DNA of 64,000 bases from Acanthochlamys bracteata (Eukaryota; Streptophyta; Magnoliopsida; Pandanales; Velloziaceae): assembly GCA_019914995.1 (NCBI GenBank), contig CM034141.1, positions 7,108,001 through 7,172,000 of the forward strand. Reading direction: 5' to 3'. Positions 36,142 to 46,472 of this stretch are shown piece by piece. The position numbers were made by a program, and so were the translations under genes. Position 1 is the stretch's first letter, and each line of letters opens with the position of its first letter. The notes under the pieces were generated by a model. The model saw nothing but the letters and a program-made list of their open reading frames with translations, made no database searches and was not told the origin of the DNA.

Positions 36142-37791
36142 ATGGCTTCTCTTTCTTCTCCTTCTAGTAACACTACTGCACCCGTACTAGTGGTTATTCT
36201 GTTTTGCTTATTGGGCATGTCCGCCGTGACCTCCATGGCTGCTGCGCCGAGAAAGCCCGTCAATGTCCCCTTCCAGAAGAACTACGTACCTACTTGGGCA
36301 TTCGACCATATCAAGTACTTCAACGGCGGCAACGAGATCCAGCTCCACCTCGACAAATACACTGGTAGCTAGCTAAACATTCATATATTATTGCCTGCCT
36401 TCTCTTTAAATATTTCTATTTTGTCGCAATATGTAAACATTTTGAAATTCTTCATCGTCGATCGAAAGGAACTGGGTTCCAGACCAGGGCTTCCTACCTC
36501 TTTGGCCACTTCAGTATGCAGATCAAGATGGTTCCTGGAGATTCTGCAGGCACGGTGACCGCATTCTATGTATGTTTCTCGACCGCGCATTTCTCCTTGT
36601 CAATTAATTTCAAGATATTATTAGCGATTTTTTTGTTCTGTTCTGTCAGCTTTCATCTCAGAACTCGGAGCACGACGAGATAGACTTCGAGTTCTTAGGC
36701 AACAGAACTGGGCAGCCGTACATACTGCAGACCAACGTGTTCACCGGCGGGATGGGAGACAGAGAGCAGAGGATCTACCTCTGGTTCGATCCCACCAAAG
36801 ACTTCCACTCCTACTCTGTTCTCTGGAACATGTACCAGATCGTGTACGTAGCTCCGTCTCTGTCTTCTCTCTTCTTCTTCTTCTTCTTCTTCTTCGTTCC
36901 CTCTGCTTAATTAATTTTGATTTAGTCTGTCGTCATCTGATTGCTAGTTAATTTGAAATGAACGAAGGAAACAAGTTGGAGTTATTGGACATGATGAAAT
37001 CACGAATTAATGTTACTGACGAGTGAAGTAGTTAGTAATGGTGTCCAACCCAAGCACCGCAAGATACGAACACGACAGAGGGCTCCTTCTCCAATCAATC
37101 TTATTACTTCAAATAAAATATTTAATTCAAACAACTTCGTGGATATCGAAACGTTCACGTGATCAGCCGACAGTTCTCTGCAAAAAGACTCTGATGGTCT
37201 TTTTTTTCTTTACTTCGGCATTTGAATATGATCTGATTTGAATTTCTACTATCTATTACCGGGACAAATATTTTACTCTCTGCTTTCTCCATGTTCGGAT
37301 CTTCTGATTACTTTATGCAATCTGTTGACCGTCCTTATACAAACAAGCTCTTTATGCATGTTTTTTTGATCAATGATATACGCACGCGCAGCTTCTTTGT
37401 GGACGATATACCCATCAGAGTGTTCAAGAACCAGAAGGATCTCGGCGTTCGGTTTCCTTTCGACCAGCCGATGAAGCTTTACTCCAGCCTCTGGAACGCA
37501 GACGACTGGGCGACGCGCGGCGGTCTGGAGAAAACCAACTGGGCCAACGCACCTTTCGTCGCCACTTACCGCGGCTTCCATATCGATGGCTGCGAGGCTT
37601 CCGTCAATGAAAAGTTCTGCAGGACGCAAGGGCAGCGCTGGTGGGATCAAAAGGTCTTCCAGGACCTCGACGCAGTGCAGTACCGCCGACTCCGTTGGGT
37701 TCGCTCCAAATTCACCATATACAACTACTGCATTGATCGCTCAAGGCTTCCTGTTGTCCCGAAGGAGTGCAAGAGGAACAGGGATATCTAG
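36142..37791 (+). CDS. Xyloglucan endotransglucosylase/hydrolase (GH16, XTH)
   Basis: Four exons (36142-36364, 36469-36569, 36650-36843, 37392-37791) give 305 residues in frame. Residues 1-33 are a signal peptide ([20 protein letters not shown]). The GH16 catalytic motif [11 protein letters not shown] lies at about 115-125 with both glutamates and the aspartate, followed at once by the NRT glycosylation site typical of XTHs. Exon 4 has the XTH C-terminal extension with four cysteines (DGCEAS, KFCRTQ, NYCIDR, KECKRN). The enzyme cuts and rejoins xyloglucan chains in the cell wall during expansion. Nothing in the catalytic part suggests loss of function. The exact XTH number cannot be assigned by eye. 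Confidence 0.93.
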
Positions 37792-38840
37792 GGAGTACTA
37801 TATTTGATGAACTAGCGAATTGAATCTTCAAGCATCAGAGTATGAGTGTAGCTACGCTAAAAAACGAGTTAAATTTGAGCCTTTGAATGTTTACTTATTA
37901 GTTGGTTTTGAGTTTCATGCTTTTTGGCTGTTGGTTCGCATGATGTTCATGTATACCCATGACAAATGTAGCTTTGCGGTTGCCGACAATGCAAACGTAG
38001 GAGGCTTCTATGATTGCTTACGAGATTAATAGAAAAGATTGAAGTTAGTCAAATAAATTATTGTGATGATCATGATGCCATCGACCTACATAAAATAAAA
38101 TCAGCAAGTTGCATGCACATACAGCAGTCAATGGCCATTAGATAGTCGCCGTTGTTACTGATAATTAGAAAAGAAAAAACTCCTTTCATGCTTTAATTGA
38201 TATTGAATGCTTGAATATACAATTTTTTTTTCTTCTGTGTATTGGAATGATAACTATTTCTATCTCATGAATAGCAAATATCTAATCTAGTCTTTAGCCA
38301 AAATCCTTAAGAGGAAAAAGATATCCAGACGTACAGAGATTTGCGAGAAGAAGAGAACAAACAGTACTGATCTGACTCGTTGCGTATACACAACACGATT
38401 TCAATGCGCCTGTCTTAACGAAGACGACCGACGTTGTGCTTTGGTTGCTTACGCTGTTCCATTCATAGATATATTAATTCATGGTCAAGGACCATATGTA
38501 GTTGTAGTAATGCAATACAAACAAAGCCAGGACTGTTTATATAATTCTCAAATACTTACGAAAAACATGCATGACGTTGCTTATAAGTTGAAGAAATCGT
38601 CATTGTTAATTAATGACTAAAGTCCCTGGGCTGGATTTTATAAAGGCCTAGCTTTAAGTTCATGCTTACTGAAGAAGCTTTACTCGGGCCTTAGCACTGT
38701 CAAGACCTCAATCATGATCCAAAGCAGTTGCCGGCCGGCCGTTCCCTTCGTTAGCTTCAACGCATGAAATTTTAGTTAATCTCTAAGAATTTAATAATCA
38801 GCTTCTTCTTCTTTGCTCTTCGGTTTGTTGTTCTTCTGCT
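37792..38840. other. Intergenic region between XTH and BTF3
   Basis: No gene supported. It contains the XTH 3' flank and, towards 38800, the promoter of the BTF3/NAC-beta gene. Confidence 0.4.
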
Positions 38841-39915
38841 CCCCCGCAAACCCTAAAGCCCCCAATTTCCGTTCATCGCCTACTCCGCTCCTTCCTTCTA
38901 CCGAGCTTAAGAACAGAAAGGTAAGCAACTGCTTGATCGTTGTTCTGATTTATTACCATTTTCTTTCCGGGTTCGTTCGATCCTTCGCTCGCATCCCATA
39001 GCCCCGTTCCTTGCGCATTGTGTTCCGTTTTGTTATTTTCCCTTTAGATTTCATTTTCTTGGATTGTTCATGTATGACGCATTCGGTTGAGCAATAATCT
39101 GCTTTCACTTTGAAAACGTTGTCTTGGTTTGATCTACAAAAGATCACCATATAATTTCTCACTTTACCAATTTTGGTTGGAGAGCAGAAGAATTTCGTAG
39201 CGCCTTTGTTTTATTGTGATAAGCCAATTTTGGTTTTGTATTGTTGTTGATTGTTACTGCCGGATTGTTTGTTGCGTATATTTCACTCAGTCCGAGGCAC
39301 TACCTTCTCTAATTCCAAAGTTCTGTTAATGGTATCGGATAACAAACGTCACCCCCAGTATGGCCAAGCAATTCAATTTCATAAGATCAATGATTTCGGA
39401 GAACTAGCAATCTGACATTTTTGCTCGTGAAAAGGTGCAAACTTTTACTTAATTTGTAATCCCCTTCGCTTACTACGGAGTGTGGCATGCTAGATATTGG
39501 TTAATAGTTGTATTAGTTTATGTTATGGTCTTGTGTAGATTGTGGAGAAAGAGGAGACGGATGTTGTTTAGAATTTATAAGAGGTGTGGCATGAGATTCT
39601 TTTGTAGCATGTGAAAAATAACAGAAGAGCTCTTAGTTATTAAGAATTTAAAAGAGGCATATCATGATGCATTTTATTAGCTATTTCTTGCTTTGGATAC
39701 TTTTAATGTTTTGGAGATTCCTAGATTGTGCATGAGCATCTTTTCGAATGTCTATATTACTTCTTTATTTCCTTACTTGTAAATAAGTATTTTTCGGCCC
39801 TGTGAAGCAGATGATTCTTCCTTGCGGTGCAGTTTCTACTTGTTTTCGCCTCTACTAGTTACCCTTTTTGTAAAGCATATGTCTTAATTCGTTTATAAAC
39901 CCTCCTTTCTCACAG
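38841..39915 (+). promoter_or_regulatory. BTF3 leader: telo-box and a 5' UTR intron
   Basis: The telo-box AAACCCTAA lies at 38848-38856. A probable untranslated exon ends AACAGAAAG at 38920, followed by GTAAGC, and the acceptor CACAG ends at 39915 directly before the start codon. A 995-bp leader intron of this kind is common in highly expressed plant translation genes. Confidence 0.6.
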
Positions 39916-40912
39916 ATGAATGTGGAGAAGCTACAAAAGATGGCCGCTGCAGTTCGCACTGGTGGAAAAGGCAGCATGAGGAGGTAGCAAATTACGAAAT
40001 ATTGCTCATGATTCAGTGAGATCATCTTTTTATTTCATCTGTATTTCCCTGCTCGCAATTCTTATGATGTAAAACTCTCAGGAAGAAGAAGGCAGTCCAC
40101 AAGACCAACACAACTGATGACAAAAGGCTCCAGACTACTTTGAAAAGGATTGGGGTCAACACAATCCCTGCTATAGAGGAGGTTAACATTTTTAAAGATG
40201 ATCTGGTCATCCAGTTCATGAACCCTAAAGGTACTCATGTATGTGATCTTTCTTTCAGTTGAAAGTAATAGTACTTGTCTATGTGACCTTTCTTTCATTT
40301 GAAAGTAATAGTAAAGTTATGTTTATTTACTTACTAATGATCGTGTATTTCTATGCTAATTCTAGTGCAAGCTTCCATTGCGGCAAACACATGGGTGGTG
40401 AGTGGTGCTCCACAAACGAAAAGTAATTCTCTTCACCTAATTTCTTTTCAAGGCAGAATTGCATGGCGTTTTTAGTGAAGTTTAGTATTCGACATTATTA
40501 GTGTTTAAATGTTGCTTGCTGTCATGATTTTCTTGCTTTTGACAGAGCTTCAGGATCTGCTACCAGGGCTTATTTCTCAACTAGGTATGTAATGTAGCTG
40601 ATAGAAAGTTATGCTTATCACTATATTTTAGTCAAGTGATTGCTCCTTATCATGCAACCAGTTTGCACAAATTTACAGTTGCCTCAACCCTGATGAAAGT
40701 TTATCCTTTCAGGCCCAGATAACTTGGAAAATCTTAAGAAGCTCACGGAGCAATTCCAGAAGCAAGGATTGGCTGCTGAGGGCAATGCACAGGGAGATGA
40801 TGATGATGACGTCCCCGAGCTTGTGCCTGGAGAGACATTTGAGGAAGCTGCTGAAGAGAAGAAAGAGGCAGCTGCTCATGAGGAGAAGAAAGAGGGTGGT
40901 GATGTTAGGTGA
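39916..40912 (+). CDS. BTF3: Nascent polypeptide-associated complex subunit beta (BTF3), altered C-terminus
   Basis: Five exons (39916-39983, 40082-40230, 40366-40422, 40546-40584, 40713-40912) give 170 residues, [20 protein letters not shown] onward. The basic ribosome-binding motif is RKKKAVHKT, and the NAC domain runs about residues 35-105 ([40 protein letters not shown]). The complex binds nascent chains at the ribosome exit. The acidic tail ends abruptly ...[10 protein letters not shown]. Directly downstream, in another frame, the sequence repeats and continues [19 protein letters not shown] (40962-40964), the expected family-like end. A 10-bp near-duplicate AGGTGATGTT at 40907-40916 shifts the frame. 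Function is probably kept, since the tail is not the conserved domain. Confidence 0.93.
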
Positions 40913-40964
40913 TGTTGAAGAAAAGAAAGAGGGTGGTGATGTTGAAGCTGGTCGTGAGGACTAA

Positions 40965-41604
40965 AAGGAGTAGTAGATGAGGAGAAACGGATCCGAGTTG
41001 TATTTCTTTATCAGTTTTTGTTTTTCTTATGCTTGCCTTTGTGTTATGATATCCTGAAACAAAGAAGCTCGTCCGACATATATATTTATGAACTCCTCGG
41101 TAGTGTTACATGCTCCTAGTTTTGCAATTATTGAAGATGATTCTCAGTATTCTACTGCCTAATAGAAATTGCAATAACCTTGTGTTGAAGTTAAATACAT
41201 TTACTTCTGGTGTTGCCTTTTTATAAGTTTAGGTTTTTTCTTTTTAAAGTTTTGAACTTGAAATGCTCTTTCTGTTGGATCATTCTTCATAGTGTATTAC
41301 TGAATGAATGGCTAGCTATTCTAGTGGATCTTGCGGTTGTTTGGTTCACCATTCTCTGGTAATGTTACAGGTTTTACAGTTTTTTGTTTTCGTTGGTGAT
41401 AGAGTTGAGCTTTTTAGAAGATAATGTCTCACAACTATTCATCTGAAGACGGGAATTTTAGATATCAGCCAGCAATTTCAAAATTTATTTTTACATGAGA
41501 AAAAACGACAGTAGGTAGTTTAGTTAAAATTATTGTGGATGAAGAAGAGATGGGCTATCCTCAGCCATTCGTGCCCGTGAATGGCAACCACGTAGTCGCC
41601 GCCG
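40965..41604. other. BTF3 3' flank and PPR promoter
   Basis: No gene is seen in these 640 bp apart from the 3' UTR of BTF3 and the leader of the PPR gene. Confidence 0.4.
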
Positions 41605-43002
41605 ATGTCAGTCAGCGCTGCGTCTGCCGGTGAAGCTCTCTCTCTCCTCGACTGCCCTCGCTCTCTTCATCATGTCAAGGCAGCACACGCCCGCATACTC
41701 CGCTTACGGCCAGCCGCCCTCCGTGACCCCAAGGTGCTGTCGAAGCTCGTCAGGCTCTACGCAGAATTTCACTGCCGCCCTGACCTAGCAGAGTCTCTCC
41801 TGCTCTCTGTTTCCTCACCGACGACTTTCTTATGGAACCTCACCATCCGGTCCCACTTCCTCTCCGGCGACCCTCTCTCCTCCCTCCGTCTTCTCCGTCT
41901 CATGTTCGCGGTCGGCGTCCGTCCTGACAAGTTCACATTCCCCTTTGCCGTCCGAGCTGCAGCTGCTCTACCTGACCGCACTGTCGCTGCTGTTCTCCAC
42001 GCCGCCGCTATCAAGTCTGCTGCCGCCCTCTACCACCATGACCCTTTCCTCCACCACGCCTTCATCCAGCTCTACTCCTGTGCAGCTGACCCGGACTCAG
42101 CCCGCAAGGTGTTCGATGATATGCGTGCGAGAAATGTTGTTTCTTGGACCGCCCTTGTTTCTGGTCTCATTGAGTGCGGCCTGCTGGAGGATGCGTTGGC
42201 GGTCTTTGAGGCGGCTCCCGAAAGGAATGTCGTCACTTGGACTGCAGCTATTGACGGCTGTATACGGCTGGGACGGCCTGATGAAGCTTTTGATCTATTT
42301 AGGAGGATGCTGAGGGAAGGAGTGGAACCAAATGAGTTTACGTTGGTCGCGCTGCTGATGGCCTGCACGGAGCTGCGGAGCTTGAACTTAGGCCGGTGGG
42401 TGCATGAATTGGCATGCAAGAATGACAGGTTCCAGAGGAGCGTCTACGTGTCCACGGCCCTCATTGACATGTACAGTAAGTGCGGCAGTTTGGAGGATGC
42501 TCAGAGAGTGTTTGATCAAATGCCAGTGAAGACCTTGGCCACTTGGAATTCGATGATCGCAGGATTGGCAGTTCATGGGAGGGGAAGTGAAGCATTGTTG
42601 CTTTTCAAGGATATGGGGGAGAAGAAGGTGAAACCAGACAGCATCACTTTTGTCGGACTCTTGATTGCTTGTGGAAGGCAGAATCTTGTCAGTGAAGGTT
42701 GCAAGCTCTTCATAAGGATGGTTCAAGAATTTGGGGTTGTTCCTAATAATGAACACTGTAAATCTATGGCGGAGCTTTTGGAGCAAGGTGATGCAACGGA
42801 GGAAGCACGCAGTGAATTAAATAACTTAGTGAAGGAGCTGGACATCAGACAGTTGAGGTTGCTGTTGAAGCAATGTGAAATGCATGGTAAGATCCAGCTT
42901 TGGAAAGTTATTTGTGATCGACTCCGTGTTCTGGAAGTTGTGGCAAATGGAACTACAGTAGTTGATCAAGATGATGCTTTTGTTGGTTGGGAAGTTGGTT
43001 GA
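41605..43002 (+). CDS. Pentatricopeptide repeat protein, PLS type
   Basis: Intronless, 465 residues. Repeats include TTFLWNLTIRSHFLSGDPLS, DPDSARKVFDDMRARNVVSW, NVVTWTAAIDGCIRLGRPDE, STALIDMYSKCGSLEDAQRV and TLATWNSMIAGLAVHGRGSE. The C-terminal end (VKELDIRQLRLLLKQCEMHG and on) does not match a full E/DYW tail, so this is a shorter PLS protein. Organellar RNA binding is the family role. The first 500 bp are strongly GC-rich. Residue 1 is taken at the ATG in GCCGATGTCAG; no other in-frame Met lies nearby. Confidence 0.9.
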   Translation: MSVSAASAGEALSLLDCPRSLHHVKAAHARILRLRPAALRDPKVLSKLVRLYAEFHCRPDLAESLLLSVSSPTTFLWNLTIRSHFLSGDPLSSLRLLRLMFAVGVRPDKFTFPFAVRAAAALPDRTVAAVLHAAAIKSAAALYHHDPFLHHAFIQLYSCAADPDSARKVFDDMRARNVVSWTALVSGLIECGLLEDALAVFEAAPERNVVTWTAAIDGCIRLGRPDEAFDLFRRMLREGVEPNEFTLVALLMACTELRSLNLGRWVHELACKNDRFQRSVYVSTALIDMYSKCGSLEDAQRVFDQMPVKTLATWNSMIAGLAVHGRGSEALLLFKDMGEKKVKPDSITFVGLLIACGRQNLVSEGCKLFIRMVQEFGVVPNNEHCKSMAELLEQGDATEEARSELNNLVKELDIRQLRLLLKQCEMHGKIQLWKVICDRLRVLEVVANGTTVVDQDDAFVGWEVG

Positions 43003-43556
43003 ATGAGTAGGTGAATGTAGAAGCTGATTACGTACATGGTTCTGGGATGGATTCTCAGCTGCTAATGTACGCAAACAACTTATGTAGCTTGGTTTTGAAC
43101 ATAGAGGTGGCTCATGCCAATAATTTTCTGCAAAGAGATGAGCACCAACGACATAGACATCAGGTACACTACCCTGCGGCATTCACCCTGTCCTTTTTAA
43201 CTCTTCGAGGAAATGTTCTCTTCCATCACTAAGTGCTATATTCATCATACTCTTGGTTGAATTTTCATTCTTATTTTGTTTCGGAACTTCTTATAAAAAG
43301 TTTGAAATAATTGCGGCAGTTACTTATTTTCAATGCATTGCTTCACGGTTTGGCGAACTGCGGTCCTCACCATGAAAGAAATTGTGAACTAGACATCGAT
43401 CTTTCATTTACCCTGGTTCTTCTAATGTGTGCATGTCTGTAATCATACTGATGCCTAGGTAATTATGTTCTAAGTACACAACTAATTTAACAATGTCTAG
43501 GTCATGATTCTAACGAATCCCAGGAGTTGTTACTTTGATAAAACAAGCTAACAGGA

Positions 43557-43594
<38 letters not shown>

Positions 43595-43769
43595 GAGAGT
43601 TCAAAATTTACTCATCTGAATAAACAAAGCGAATAGCAACACTAAGTTAGAATGCTGAAGGGAGTAAATTGCATTACCTAATGCAAATCATGTAGATACA
43701 CAAAAGCACTTGTGACTAATAGCAACAAGAACCATCTCAATTAATGCCAAAGATCTGCATGGAAAGAGA
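43003..43769. other. PPR 3' flank with long TA microsatellite
   Basis: No gene is seen. A perfect (TA)n run of about 15 units spans 43561-43590. Confidence 0.5.
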
Positions 43770-44310
43770 ACACGAATGACCTTCTCCACCAATGTCGTCC
43801 TGCTTCCTCAACCGGGCACAGACATTACACTCCACATCCGATGGATTTCCCAGAGGTGAGGGTTGCAATGGGGGCCAAAAAGTGCAGCCGCAGTTACAGA
43901 CAAATCTCACAAAGAAGTGAGCATGCGGAAAGTCATATCCGCATCATCCCCTTGTCCTTCATTATCATAATTTTCTTCTTATTTCATGGTATTAAAATTT
44001 TCGAGCTCATTTTCTCCACTGTCCTTCTAATTCTTGTCAACCTCACAGCAATCACAGTTTGCACTCGAATACATAGCCTTCCTGAAGCCTGATGCTGGCG
44101 GTCCTTGTACTTCCAGTTGACTGGAAAGTATCTAATGCAGACCTCACGGCCAGTAGGAATATCGTGGACGACAATGCATGGCAACATTGCTTCGAGGTTC
44201 ACTACTGGTCATTGTTTCGAGCTAGGCAAAGCGGCAGGGTTCTGGATCACCGCCGATGATCAGATAACGACCTGTGCCCGGGATGTCTGCAACTCTCACG
44301 ATCGCCGCTG
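43770..44310 (-). pseudogene. Remnant of a SET-domain (SMYD/ASHR-like) methyltransferase
   Basis: Minus-strand pieces match the end of a plant SET protein. NLEAMLPCIVVHDIPTGREV and CIRYFPVNWKYKDRQHQASG (44080-44202) resemble the ...REVCISYFPVNW-YKDRQ segment at the end of a SET domain. Next, in another frame, GYVFECKL leads to a cysteine-rich post-SET piece. HAHFFVRFVCNCGCTFWPPL and DVECNVCARLRKQDD (43785-43930) resemble the FVRYMC--CWGTLAPLPP...MECNICG region. The pieces lie in different frames with stops between, so the copy is dead. No upstream SET core was found. Confidence 0.6.
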
Positions 44311-44371
44311 CCGCCGCCGATATAGATAACAAAAGCAACGGTAGTCAAATACATGGGTTAGAACTACTAAC

Positions 44372-44482
44372 TGGGCTACCCTTTGGGCCTTAAGTTAGCC
44401 ATTTTATATCAGTAGACGTCCTGGGTTAGGCTGTTTGGAACTTTCCTTATTATTTATAACAAACAATACACATATAGGGTTT
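44372..44482 (+). promoter_or_regulatory. Site II pair and telo-box, probable snoRNA promoter
   Basis: TGGGCT at 44372-44377, TGGGCC at 44384-44389 and the telo-box TAGGGTTT at 44475-44482 lie 150-260 bp upstream of the first snoRNA copy. Site II plus telo-box is the known promoter signature of plant snoRNA gene clusters and ribosomal protein genes. Confidence 0.55.
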
Positions 44483-44633
44483 CTTGTTCTTATAAATCCT
44501 CTACTGGTGGCGCTCATCCCCTCTCGGGGAGGCGGCGGTGTCAGACAGCGACAGGCGGCCAGGGACGGAGGTACGATTAACTCTATTTCTGAATCATCTT
44601 CTGATTTGAGCCTTTTTTATTGTTAGTGGTTCG

Positions 44634-44724
44634 TGTCTCCGGTGATGTTACATGTAAAACTTTCGTTCTACCGAGAGGTTTCGCCACTGCGGATAGAATA
44701 TTTGGAGATCTGAACTGAGGAGCT
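44634..44724 (+). ncRNA. Box C/D snoRNA, U59-like, copy 1 (diverged)
   Basis: Flanking TCTCC and GGAG form a short terminal stem. The C box is GTGATGT (one mismatch to RUGAUGA; 44642-44648), the D box is CTGA at 44715-44718, and a D'-like CCGA follows the guide. The guide AACTTTCGTTCT (44658-44669) is complementary to the conserved 18S rRNA segment AGAACGAAAGTT. Shared words with copy 2 include AAAACTTTCGTTCT, TGCGGA and CTGAACTGAGGAG. The weaker stem and C box suggest this copy may be degenerate or less active. Confidence 0.55.
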
Positions 44725-44853
44725 ATTTTTGTTTTCCTTTTTTCTTGTTTGTGCCATGGAAACTTTCTTCAGATCCAATCTCGTTTTGTTTTTTGGTAAA
44801 TGGCTGTACTCGTAAGTATGCAAGTGCACTTAGAAAAAGAATCAAAGTGGCAG

Positions 44854-44955
44854 TTTTGTCTCCAATGATGATCAAAATATTAAAACTTTCGTTCTTCCTA
44901 GGTGTTAGAATCACAATGCGGAAGAAGAATGGAGACCTGAACTGAGGAGACAAAA
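44854..44955 (+). ncRNA. Box C/D snoRNA, U59-like, copy 2
   Basis: A 102-nt unit with a perfect 10-bp terminal stem, TTTTGTCTCC (44854-44863) with GGAGACAAAA (44946-44955). A perfect C box ATGATGA (44865-44871) follows the 5' arm and a perfect D box CTGA (44942-44945) abuts the 3' arm. The guide AACTTTCGTTCTT (44884-44896) pairs over 13 nt with 18S rRNA AAGAACGAAAGTT, followed by a D'-like CCTA. The fifth base before D' pairs with an adenosine, so 2'-O-methylation of that A is predicted. From memory, U59 guides this 18S adenosine (human A1031, Arabidopsis about A975). Confidence 0.78.
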
Positions 44956-45628
44956 CTTGTATTATACGTTTTAGAATTAGTTTTGTTTTAGGTTTTTCAT
45001 GTTTCGTCTGTAGTTTAGATGTTATTAAAATGTGAACTGAATGGTGGTGAGAGTTATCTTGTTGTGAGTATCGTGAAGGTGGTATTTTCATCCCTATGAA
45101 GATCAGATATGTTAAAGTAGTGGACTGATGAATGTCCTTGATGAAAACATTCTATGATGCTGAGGGAATTCTCAGAGATTCGACAACTTTGTCCTGATTT
45201 GAATTTTTCATAGATGTCTTGCATTGAAAAGTGAGTGTTCACTCATCTTAATATCAGTGTGCCTGTTTTTTAGAAGAAAAAGAAATCTGATTTCATGTAC
45301 ATATTGTAGTGCAGCAATGCCTTGCTTGTGAGTGATCATGAACTGACAGCATCTCCCTGTGATTGAAGTTTTTTATTTAGTTTCAGCCTTGTCTGAACAT
45401 AAAAACTTTGTTGACAACTTCATACTAGTTCTGAGGGAGATGTTCAGACTAGCATCATATACCTATGTTGTTTTTTTTATCTTAGAAGGAGCTGCACATT
45501 ATTCTTCTATGATCTAATGTCTCTGCTGCTGAGGGGAAATCCTCAGCTTAATACCATGTACATATTTCGGAGGAGCTGTGCATTAATCTTATATCCACTG
45601 ATATCCCTTTTTCACCTGGAAGGAAGAA
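44956..45628. other. Spacer between snoRNA copy 2 and the uL16 pseudogene
   Basis: No coding exon. It contains possible further C/D-like remnants (CTGATGA at 45125-45131 with CTGA near 45193) and three CTGAG-type hairpins (about 45159-45174, 45426-45454, 45528-45547). None has a convincing terminal stem plus C and D box together. Confidence 0.35.
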
Positions 45629-46045
45629 ATGGGTTGCAGACCTGCTCATTGCTAAAGGCAGATAAAAAATAAGCCTTACCCAAAGTCAAGGTACTGCAGT
45701 GGTATCCCAGACCCCAAGACTCGAACCTATGATGTTGGGATTAAAAAGAAGAGCGGGGATGAGTTCCCGTCGATGTCCACCATGTGAGATGGGAGAAGGA
45801 AAATGTGTTTAGTGAGGCTCTTGAAGTTGTTCTAACTGTCTGCAACGAGTGCATGATCAAGTATGCTGGGATAGATGCTTTCCACCTGCCTGTTAGGGAT
45901 CATCCGTTCTGTGTACTTAGGATCAACAAAATGTTGCCTTGTGCTAGTGCTGATGGAAATGAGAATACTGTTAACCCTATTCCATGTACTTAGGATAAAC
46001 GGGAAACCCTTAACAAGACTTTGTAATCCTGATGGAAATGAGAAT
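45629..46045 (+). pseudogene. Pseudogene of 60S ribosomal protein uL16 (RPL10)
   Basis: The sequence opens MGCRPAHC, hits a stop, and goes on [20 protein letters not shown] and [14 protein letters not shown], close to the RPL10 start [21 protein letters not shown] frameshift follows near 45775, then [20 protein letters not shown] and [20 protein letters not shown] up to [11 protein letters not shown]. The copy stops about half way through the family length. No introns interrupt it, so it is probably a truncated retrocopy. The last part (about 45912-46045) is duplicated in tandem with a 73-79 bp offset. Confidence 0.8.
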
Positions 46046-46472
46046 ATTGTTCGGTTTTGATCTTTGCTTTTGTTTTTAGTTTGAATTCATTGGTATCCTT
46101 ATAGAGCAAGTTCTCTGAGAAATATTTAATTTTGTTTGGTTAGTTCTGGTTTTGACAATTGTATTGGAAACGGTTTGTTATACATGGCAAAAGCTTTCCT
46201 TGCCATATGAGGAACCTGAACTTAGAATGTTCTGGTATTCGCAGCTGCTGTTTGAACTATTTATGTATGGTATAATTGTCTTTGTGTACGCACTAAAATA
46301 TTCGGTAGTTGAAATTGTACTAATACGCATATAGAAATACGGGTCGGATATCCGAAATATGGAGGCTATTTTAAAACCCGTAACCAATTTCTGTTCACGA
46401 GGAAAGTCTATTTATCTTCTTCTCTGCTGCTCGTCTTCGACAGACACGAGAAAATAGAGCGAGAGAGAAAGC
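46046..46472. other. Promoter region of the HP30-type gene
   Basis: No gene is seen. An inferred leader with GAGAGAGAAAGC lies directly before the start codon of the next gene. Confidence 0.4.

Noticed and set aside
45121..45196. Third box C/D snoRNA (CTGATGA ... CTGA)
   Set aside because: No terminal stem and no guide matching rRNA that I could recognise; kept only as a weak lead.
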